This document shows, one piece after another, positions 41,549 through 64,000 of a stretch of DNA of 64,000 nucleotides; the stretch's first letter is position 1; the number at the start of each line of letters is the position of its first letter. Origin of the DNA: Unio delphinus (taxonomy: Eukaryota; Mollusca; Bivalvia; Unionida; Unionidae); the NCBI GenBank assembly GCA_029339505.1, contig JAQISU010000246.1, positions 2,320,501 through 2,384,500 of the forward strand, read 5' to 3'. The notes under the pieces were generated by a model, which was given only the letters and a program-made list of their open reading frames with translations, was not told where the DNA came from and made no database searches. The position numbers and the translations under genes are program-made.

Positions 41549-42583
41549 CGTCTACTTCAAAACGTAATGCATATAAGTATGTTATAATAAAGAATTTATC
41601 TAATATATGTGAGGACTGATATTTATGCGATAAGCTTGATATAATGTATTTTTAAAATATGCTTCTATTACTTTTGCAGGTTTTCGCCTGAAAACAAGGA
41701 CAAGATTAAACCATTCACATTTCTTCCGTTTGGGGCCGGTCCAAGAAACTGTATTGGTAAGAGACTGGCTTTAACGGAAGCAAAGATGGCTATCGTTGAT
41801 ATGGTGCGCAACTTCCGGTTTGTCACAGCAATAGACACAGAAGTATGACTTTCCATATGTTTAAATATTTTTATTTTTAATGTGTTGCAGGCTCGCTATC
41901 ATAACTAAAGGAAGTAAGGAAGCATTATCTGTGTGTAAACCCAATATAAATATAATATATTTAGGATTATTGGAGAATTGGATTAGTGTCGTCTGTTGCA
42001 TGTGTAAAGTCTTAGACATTGTGATGTAACTTGTTACCACTTTTCAAACGAAGTATTTGATACTAGTCGTTGTACTGCCCATGAAACAATTGCTCTTTTT
42101 TTCTAAGAGAGTGTATGATTGGGAATAACTTGTTTAAATCTCAGTAACTTGTAAGGTAACACAATGAAACAAAAGTAATCTGGTATGATACATTGAATTT
42201 GGGATGTTAAAATAGTGGTGACCTTTATGAAGTAAAAACTTAATAAAGATAAAACAATTTAGTACCTTTTCCACGAGAACATTATGTAATGGACCATAAT
42301 AACCAGCTTCAGTGTAATTGTGGTTATAAAGTACGCCTCGAATGATCCTCGCCAGAGTCATACAAAAGACTTACAAAAATGCTACTAACAGCTTCTTCAC
42401 TAGGCGCTCAGTATTAAGAGGTTAGTGTTCGGACTGATCGGCTTGTAGTCAGGATAATGTGACTGGGTGGTACATCATGCTGCATGTATGTGGCATGAAG
42501 CTCCAGTGCCATACATCATTACATACTGCAGACTTCGTAGCGATATGACTGAAACATTGTTAAAGCTATGTTAAAAATCCAAA

Positions 42584-42629
<46 letters not shown>

Positions 42630-42776
42630 TTATCCCAAGTTCTATTGAACATCATAAAGTTAATGACATTGTTTATTTGCGTAATTTCAGATTCCGCCAA
42701 AATTACAAAAGGGTGGTACTGCAGACTTCGTAGCGATATGACTGAAACATTGTTAAAGCTATGTTAAAAATCCAAA

Positions 42777-42822
<46 letters not shown>

Positions 42823-42958
42823 TTATCCCAAGTTCTATTGAACATCATAAAGTTAATGACATTGTTTATTTGCGTAATTTCAGATTCCGCCAAAATTACA
42901 AAAGGGTGGATTAACCAAGCCCGTAAATGGAATGTACCTGAAGCTAGAAGCTCTTTAA
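17514..42958 (+). CDS. Cytochrome P450, CYP3-clan-like (gene B), complete, 14 coding exons
   Basis: ER-bound monooxygenase; substrate unknown. Exons: 17514-17587, 24062-24158, 25399-25451, 26188-26284, 26610-26726, 27390-27478, 28693-28841, 33166-33287, 38069-38171, 39007-39164, 39554-39642, 40326-40463, 41680-41842 and 42884-42958. Every junction is GT-AG and the phases agree, giving 507 residues, normal for the family. Seen: hydrophobic anchor about residues 7-25, proline hinge PGPIPIPF about 38-45, C-helix W128...R132, I-helix AAFDTT 317-322, ExxR E373-R376, PERF 427-430, haem loop [10 protein letters not shown] with Cys453. The ATG has A at -3 and G at +4, a strong context. The I-helix has Ala where most P450s have Gly. 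Introns total about 24 kb and are packed with repeats. A tandem paralogue ends at 2039. Confidence 0.95.
17588..21639. other. P450-B intron 1, first part; no nested gene seen
   Basis: AT-rich intron. It contains a (TA)n run at 19199-19244. The short ORFs here have no recognisable content. Confidence 0.5.
21640..22295. repeat. 51-bp satellite, about 13 units, two alternating variants
   Basis: Unit starts (TGTATAG/TGTATAT/TGTAAAG) fall near 21640, 21691, 21742, 21792, 21842, 21893, 21945, 21996, 22047, 22098, 22149, 22200 and 22251. The first units are one type (TAGTAGATTTAATT); from about 21842 they alternate with a second type (TATTAGGTTCAATT), so the higher-order unit is 102 bp. All units share TATACCCAAATTTTCTGGGC. 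Because 51 is divisible by three, the minus strand stays open and repeats a 17-residue phrase. A one-base loss near 21823 breaks that frame. Confidence 0.95.
22296..23459. other. P450-B intron 1, middle part; nothing recognised
   Basis: No domain-bearing ORF, no repeat array. Confidence 0.4.
23460..23585. repeat. (TA)n with an internal (TG)n
   Basis: TA run broken by CATACATA near its start and by a TG run at about 23545-23565. Confidence 0.93.
23793..24035. repeat. (TA)n array with palindromic TATAGATATATCTATA blocks
   Basis: Long TA array whose centre (about 23856-23935) alternates TAGATATA and TATCTATA, making nested inverted repeats. It ends 26 bases before the exon 2 acceptor. Confidence 0.93.
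24062..24158 (+). CDS. P450 gene B exon 2 (proline hinge)
   Basis: CTTTAG acceptor; encodes [20 protein letters not shown] and on to AKK. The PGP-containing hinge follows the anchor as in CYP3 proteins. Leaves in phase 0 at GTAACG. Confidence 0.92.
24299..24387. repeat. (ATT)n then (GTT)n microsatellite
   Basis: ATT run to 24371 followed by a short GTT run. Confidence 0.93.
24811..24922. repeat. Compound ATGT/(TG)n/(TA)n microsatellite
   Basis: ATGT units, then interrupted TG, then TAGATAGATG, then TA. Confidence 0.9.
25399..25451 (+). CDS. P450 gene B exon 3
   Basis: 53-nt exon, TTGACAG acceptor; encodes [18 protein letters not shown] (the KYG...G segment before beta-1). Donor GTAATC, followed at once by a (CT)n array. 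Phase 2 out. Confidence 0.88.
25456..25522. repeat. (CT)n array next to the exon 3 donor
   Basis: About 33 CT units starting four bases after the GT of the exon 3 donor (25452-25453). Confidence 0.95.
26156..26184. repeat. (ATT)n forming part of the exon 4 acceptor region
   Basis: ATT run reaching into ATTTAG at the acceptor; it replaces the usual pyrimidine tract. Confidence 0.85.
26188..26284 (+). CDS. P450 gene B exon 4
   Basis: TATTTAG acceptor directly after an (ATT)n run. Encodes [20 protein letters not shown] and on to FTDRP, the beta-1/B-helix region. Donor GTAAGT, phase 0 out. Confidence 0.93.
26610..26726 (+). CDS. P450 gene B exon 5 (C-helix)
   Basis: ATTTCAG acceptor; encodes the C-helix WKFLR followed by [14 protein letters not shown], a CYP3-clan signature. 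Donor GTGAGT, phase 0 out. Confidence 0.95.
27390..27478 (+). CDS. P450 gene B exon 6
   Basis: TTTTTAG acceptor; encodes [20 protein letters not shown] and on to VEMK. Donor GTATGA, phase 2 out. The 31-bp tandem array lies about 210 bp downstream in the intron. Confidence 0.9.
27690..28290. repeat. 31-bp tandem array in P450-B intron 6
   Basis: Consensus AAAGTATGCATAGAACGAAT plus ACATTGTTCTT, about 19 imperfect units with small indels and CATAGAAC/CATTGAAC variants. Confidence 0.92.
28693..28841 (+). CDS. P450 gene B exon 7
   Basis: GTTCTAG acceptor; encodes [20 protein letters not shown], strongly CYP3-like, and continues to RILLA. Donor GTGAGT, phase 1 out. Confidence 0.95.
28999..29045. 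repeat. (TG)n microsatellite
   Basis: TG run with one C and one T interruption. Confidence 0.9.
29540..31360 (-). mobile_element. Non-LTR retrotransposon 3' half (CFDP2-like RT family), degenerate
   Basis: Minus strand, 5' to 3': 31360-30830 reverse transcriptase fingers and palm ([58 protein letters not shown]); about 30780-30530 ([13 protein letters not shown], then an in-frame stop); 30530-30280 the catalytic LLFADDAAL and DFTYLGSTT; then a shifted frame 30227-29604 with [17 protein letters not shown] and GHVRRMD, ending in a zinc-knuckle-like [10 protein letters not shown]. It is higher in GC than the host intron and is truncated at the 5' end. Related pieces lie at 47355-48450 and 56430-57090. 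It inserted in P450-B intron 7, antisense to the gene. Confidence 0.9.
29604..30227 (-). pseudogene. LINE C-terminal domain with zinc-knuckle-like end
   Basis: 207 codons: the conserved [19 protein letters not shown] and [20 protein letters not shown] segments of this LINE family, then an Arg/Lys-rich linker and a C-x2-C...H motif at the end. Confidence 0.85.
30780..31436 (-). pseudogene. Reverse transcriptase N-terminal portion (LINE)
   Basis: 218-codon open stretch with RT motifs up to [13 protein letters not shown] (motif A; the second catalytic Asp box is in the next fragment). The first about 25 codons come from host intron sequence, not the element. Confidence 0.85.
31361..33165. other. 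P450-B intron 7, distal part; no gene seen
   Basis: Two similar phrases (CTTGTAAGTTTGATTACGGT and CTTGTACGTTTGACAACGGT) lie about 70 bp apart near 32170-32250. Otherwise nothing recognised. Confidence 0.4.
33166..33287 (+). CDS. P450 gene B exon 8
   Basis: TTTTTAG acceptor; encodes [20 protein letters not shown] and on to KERRNNTSN (F/G-loop to H-helix, usually variable in the family). Donor GTAAGA, phase 0 out. The 4.3-kb intron before it holds a LINE fragment. Confidence 0.9.
33690..35090 (-). mobile_element. Second non-LTR retrotransposon fragment, heavily decayed
   Basis: Minus strand around 34754-34527 reads [17 protein letters not shown] and [20 protein letters not shown], an RT finger region distinct from the element at 29.5 kb. 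Continuing toward 34150, RLKPQ, AEEQAE and [16 protein letters not shown] pieces appear in changing frames. Many stops. It lies in P450-B intron 8, antisense. Confidence 0.75.
35091..38068. other. P450-B intron 8, distal part; no gene seen
   Basis: AT-rich. A 39-bp unit is repeated twice at 37437-37514 (ACAATCTACCAACAA...). Overlapping ORFs on both strands near 36605-36920 have no recognised family. Confidence 0.4.
38069..38171 (+). CDS. P450 gene B exon 9
   Basis: TATGCAG acceptor; encodes [20 protein letters not shown] and on to SYKKR. Donor GTAAAG, phase 1 out. A 75-bp tandem array begins within 30 bp of the donor. Confidence 0.92.
38195..38660. repeat. 75-bp tandem array, about 6 units, just after the exon 9 donor
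   Basis: CTATGGGATGAGAGAGCATG begins units at 38201, 38276, 38351, 38426 and 38501, and a variant (CTGTGGGATGAGG) at 38576. The period is exactly 75, so the minus strand is open for a repeated 25-residue phrase ([12 protein letters not shown]...). Units 1-2 and units 3-5 form two sub-variants. Confidence 0.95.
39007..39164 (+). CDS. P450 gene B exon 10 (I-helix)
   Basis: TTTTCAG acceptor; encodes [20 protein letters not shown] and on to KLGT. It holds the oxygen-activating I-helix, here AAFDTTSS. Donor GTAAGT, phase 0 out. Confidence 0.95.
39554..39642 (+). CDS. P450 gene B exon 11 (ExxR)
   Basis: TTTCCAG acceptor; encodes [19 protein letters not shown] with the K-helix ExxR pair. Donor GTTGGT (weaker than consensus), phase 2 out. 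Confidence 0.95.
40326..40463 (+). CDS. P450 gene B exon 12 (PERF region)
   Basis: CTAACAG acceptor; encodes [20 protein letters not shown] and on to FDPE, completing PERF across the next junction. Donor GTTAGA (non-consensus at +3 to +5), phase 2 out. Confidence 0.95.
40557..40606. repeat. (TA)n in P450-B intron 12
   Basis: Pure TA run. Confidence 0.9.
41486..41547. repeat. (TA)n in P450-B intron 12
   Basis: Pure TA run preceded by a short GTGTGTGTG. Confidence 0.9.
41680..41842 (+). CDS. P450 gene B exon 13 (haem-binding loop)
   Basis: TTTGCAG acceptor; encodes [20 protein letters not shown] with the haem-ligand Cys453. Donor GTATGA, phase 0 out. Confidence 0.97.
42407..42628 (+). mobile_element. 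SINE (CA-tailed family), 5'-truncated, in the last intron of P450 gene B
   Basis: TTAAGAGGTTAGTGTT, then AATGTGACTGGGTGGTACAT, then the ATGTATGTGGCATGA segment, then AAAAATCCAAATCACACAC and (CA)n. This is the same body and tail as the minus-strand SINE at 3605-3945. The tRNA-like head is missing. Confidence 0.75.
42524..42909 (+). repeat. 193-bp tandem duplication across the P450-B last-exon acceptor
   Basis: Units 42524-42716 and 42717-42909 appear identical by eye, including the length of the CA run. Each holds the SINE 3' tail, (CA)n, an intron end and 26 exon bases. Confidence 0.95.
42691..42741 (+). pseudogene. Duplicated partial last exon with SINE-encoded stop
   Basis: A copy of the last exon's first 26 bases behind an identical ATTTCAG acceptor (42684-42690). 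After LQKGG the sequence runs into the duplicated SINE tail and reads TADFVAI then TGA. If used, it gives a 499-residue P450 lacking the normal last 15 residues. It may be a non-used decoy, an alternative last exon or an assembly duplicate. Confidence 0.8.
42884..42958 (+). CDS. P450 gene B exon 14 (C-terminus)
   Basis: ATTTCAG acceptor; 24 codons [20 protein letters not shown] and LEAL, then TAA. The first 26 bases, the acceptor and the preceding intron are duplicated 193 bp upstream. Confidence 0.95.
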   Translation: MPPKLQKGGLTKPVNGMYLKLEAL

Positions 42959-43249
42959 AGCAGATTAAAGATGTTACGAAATAACAGATATAGAACTCAA
43001 AGTGTAACGATGATCAGAGCTACTTTTTTAATACTAAGATTCTGACTGCCGTTCCGTGGAACAATGTTATTGCTTCTCCTTAAAATTTGCTAATCTTCTC
43101 CTTGGATTTATGTTAGTGTTGTTCTTATACATATTTCAGTCCCCAAAAACAATTCTTAATAACAAAACATGCGATATCCTGCTGGATTGTTTCCGTCATT
43201 TGTTTTCAATACTACGATGTTTTCCATTAAAATCATCGTAAAATTACTT

Positions 43250-43316
43250 AATAAACCCACTAACTGAAGCCGTCACATATTGCAAGAACACAGTGTGTCC
43301 ATTAATATGGAATAAA
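43250..43316 (+). promoter_or_regulatory. Candidate polyadenylation signals of P450 gene B
   Basis: AATAAA at 43250-43255 and again at 43311-43316, about 290 and 350 bases after the stop. Confidence 0.5.
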
Positions 43317-44389
43317 ATGATCAAGAGAAAAACACTTATCTTTAGTTCATTCAAATGTTTTTACTATCTAAACGACAAAAGTATTTAACAAAGATTGAAT
43401 GTCAAAATATCTGTAATATAAATATTTATCTAAGTAGTGGCTGGCCGTATAAAAATGCACAGACGCTGCGTCCAACTGAACAACAATGAAACATTCGTTC
43501 CTTTTAAGATAAACGAACATTTAATCTGCAAAAGTGAAACCCTAGACTGGTTACCAAATGAAATGTTTGTAAATCTATGTGTGATTTAACTTAGTGGGAA
43601 ACATTTCGAGGAACCATAAATAATATCCCGAATGGATGCCGAGTGATGTGTTGAGAGCCACGTCCTTTCTGATACGGGTTTTGTATTGCTTATTTACCTT
43701 ACGTCAAGTGAGACAACTGTTGAGCTTGCGCTGACTCCCTTTGTATTATACCCTCACCAACTCCTTACCACCTATGTTTCAACCTACCTAAGCCAGATAC
43801 CAAAGAGCCAGAATAAAATATTTGTCACATGTGTGATATGCATCCCTAATATGAGTCCGTCCATAATCATAACACTCTCCACTCTCTTTAAAAATCTTCT
43901 AAATTCCCGCTTTCCTATAGTTAAAATTCAAATTTGTTCTGCACTAAAGTGCTACCAAAAACCTTTAATTTCACACATTCGTTGATGATGTCCTATAGTT
44001 TGGGGTTGTTTCTTCTTTCCGTTCCCCTTTGACCCATGCTTCAGAGTATTTGTGACCCAACTCAATGAGGCGTTATAAAATACGTGATGTCATGCGTTTA
44101 TCTTTTATAAATGAACTTGAAGAAGAAAATATATATATATATATATATATCCTCATTGATCTTATTTGACAATGGTTTTAGCTTTTAAAATATATCCAAA
44201 AGCATTAAAGAAAGCTAACCCGGTCCTTTCGTCCTCACACTAAGGACTTCATCAGCAGACTGATTTAATTTGTACTGAATGTTACCATCGCTAAATGGAA
44301 TGGTGAGCGATGTTGACAGATCGTCGCAGATATGCGGCAAGATGCAACATATTTCTTTTTATTTCAGTTTGTTGTGTTTTTTTTTTGTA
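43317..44389. other. Space between convergent P450-B and GH3 genes
   Basis: Contains a short (TA)n at 44131-44150. No ORF of recognised family; both 3'UTRs must lie here. Confidence 0.5.
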
Positions 44390-62696
<18,307 letters not shown>

Positions 62697-63369
62697 GGTG
62701 TCTTTGTGATGTGCAGTTGTGAATTTATACTCCAAGGCAGATAACAAGAAAATAACATGTCGAACTTTACGAAAGTAACCAAATAAATGTATCAGTAAAC
62801 ATTTACGTTCGTTTAGTCTATTATGCATCTTGCAAACAACAAAAACCACCACCACCAACAACAACAACCCCAGCTAAAGTTGTACTAGTATAGCATGTAT
62901 AAGTCCATTTCAGTTAACATTTTACACGTCTAAATAGTTCAACACGTTATTTTAATACAATTGCTAGAAAATGGCAACATAATAAGATCGCTTGTATAGC
63001 ATAGTAACAAAATTTACCAAATTTAATTTGCCTTTGTCTGGTATATTTCCGATCAACCTTGATCAATAGCTTCCTGTGGCGGACGTATAGACGAATAAAC
63101 ATACGGAATCAAGGATATAAACACAGACAGACAGACAGGCACAAATAAAGATTCCACAGCAGTATACCTAATCTAACAAGTATCCATTTTCACGGATACT
63201 AAGTGAATCAACTGTACCTAGATGTCCGCACGACATGTAAATGATGGGGTCTAATAGATTCGGTGAGAATTGAAAATGCATACTAAAGAGTCGAAAGCAA
63301 CAAATACAACAGCAAATATATATCATATTTTTCTACTGCAAGGAAGGTACAAGTTTTGATATTCTGACG

Positions 63370-63429
<60 letters not shown>

Positions 63430-64000
63430 ATAAAAAACCGGTATGATGCATTGCTGAATAGGACTTGATTTGTTGTCATCCAAATCTAGTTTACTAGAAC
63501 AAATTAAACGGTCCCAATCCTACCACTCGCTCAATTCGCTGATATCTATATATTTAGAAAACGAAAACGAGGCGAATTTAAGAAAAGGACGCAGGGGTAC
63601 ATTGAATAATGATTTTAACCTTCTAATCTTCGAGTCAGGTGCATTTATATGACGATTAAATATATCCGGTATCCAGGTAGGAACATAAAATATGCTCTTT
63701 GTATTATAATCAAATCTCTATTTTAACAATAAAATTCTGTCAAAGCAAATACACTGCTTAATATCACATCAAAAAAAAGAGTCAGCGTTTGTTGATTTAC
63801 AGGGGGTTGATTGTTGATTGGGGGTGTGGGGTAAGAGTTATCTCGCTTGGCCAGATGATCACCTCGGCCTATTCAATCAATGTAACTTTTCATCCCTACT
63901 TGTGAAGGTCTGAGCCCCTATCATCATAACCTGGAATATAGTCCTTTTGAAATCAATCACCGTTCTGAATCCGCCAGAGCGGTAGCTGGGGGGGGGGGGG
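62697..64000. other. Upstream region of the GH3 gene
   Basis: Expected to hold its 5'UTR and promoter, but no clear TATA box was identified. Contains a (TG)n at 63374-63429 and ends in a 13-base poly-G (63988-64000) at the window edge. Confidence 0.4.

Noticed and set aside
62697..62867. GH3 start upstream at 62828 (ATG) or about 62867
   Set aside because: The frame is open, but the start at 62867 is a TTG codon, and the 62696 ATG has a better context (CACCATGT). Transcript data could reverse this.

Overview
The window is eukaryotic, animal-type genomic DNA. It is AT-rich, has multi-exon genes with GT-AG introns, and carries abundant microsatellites, non-LTR retrotransposon remnants and tRNA-derived SINEs. 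The SINE with a (CA)n tail and the SINE with a conserved core and (AAC)n tail resemble molluscan elements, so a mollusc or other lophotrochozoan is the best guess. That assignment is inference; no ribosomal or mitochondrial marker is present.

Three genes can be reconstructed. (1) 1225-2039 (+): the last two coding exons of a CYP3-clan cytochrome P450 whose upstream exons lie outside the window. (2) 17514-42958 (+): a complete paralogous P450 in 14 coding exons. All splice phases agree and give a 507-residue protein with membrane anchor, C-helix WxxxR, I-helix, ExxR, PERF and haem-Cys motifs. (3) 62696-44390 (-): a complete GH3-domain protein (adenylate-forming, GHDC/JAR1-like fold) in six coding exons, about 651 residues, with an N-terminal membrane segment. 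Genes 2 and 3 converge, with stop codons about 1.4 kb apart.

Layout: 1-2.1 kb P450-A end; 2.1-17.4 kb intergenic (SINE at 3.6-3.9 kb, L2/CR1-like LINE at 7.3-9.6 kb, long TA array at 10.2-10.4 kb, a block at 10.4-14.8 kb with broken unknown genes and an integrase-like remnant, SINE at 15.65-15.9 kb); 17.5-43 kb P450-B, whose introns hold a 51-bp satellite (21.6-22.3 kb), a 31-bp array (27.7-28.3 kb), LINE fragments (29.5-31.4 and 33.7-35.1 kb), a 75-bp array (38.2-38.6 kb) and a SINE plus an exact-looking 193-bp tandem duplication at the last exon; 44.4-62.7 kb the GH3 gene, whose introns hold LINE fragments at 45.1-45.6, 47.4-48.5, 53.5-55.0 and 56.4-57.1 kb and two SINEs with visible target-site duplications (49.8 and 57.2 kb).

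No operon-like or defence-like system is seen. The strongest novelties are the duplicated 3' splice site of the P450 last exon, which creates a SINE-encoded alternative C-terminus; the integrase-associated unknown block; and the tandem arrays with periods divisible by three that stay open on the antisense strand.
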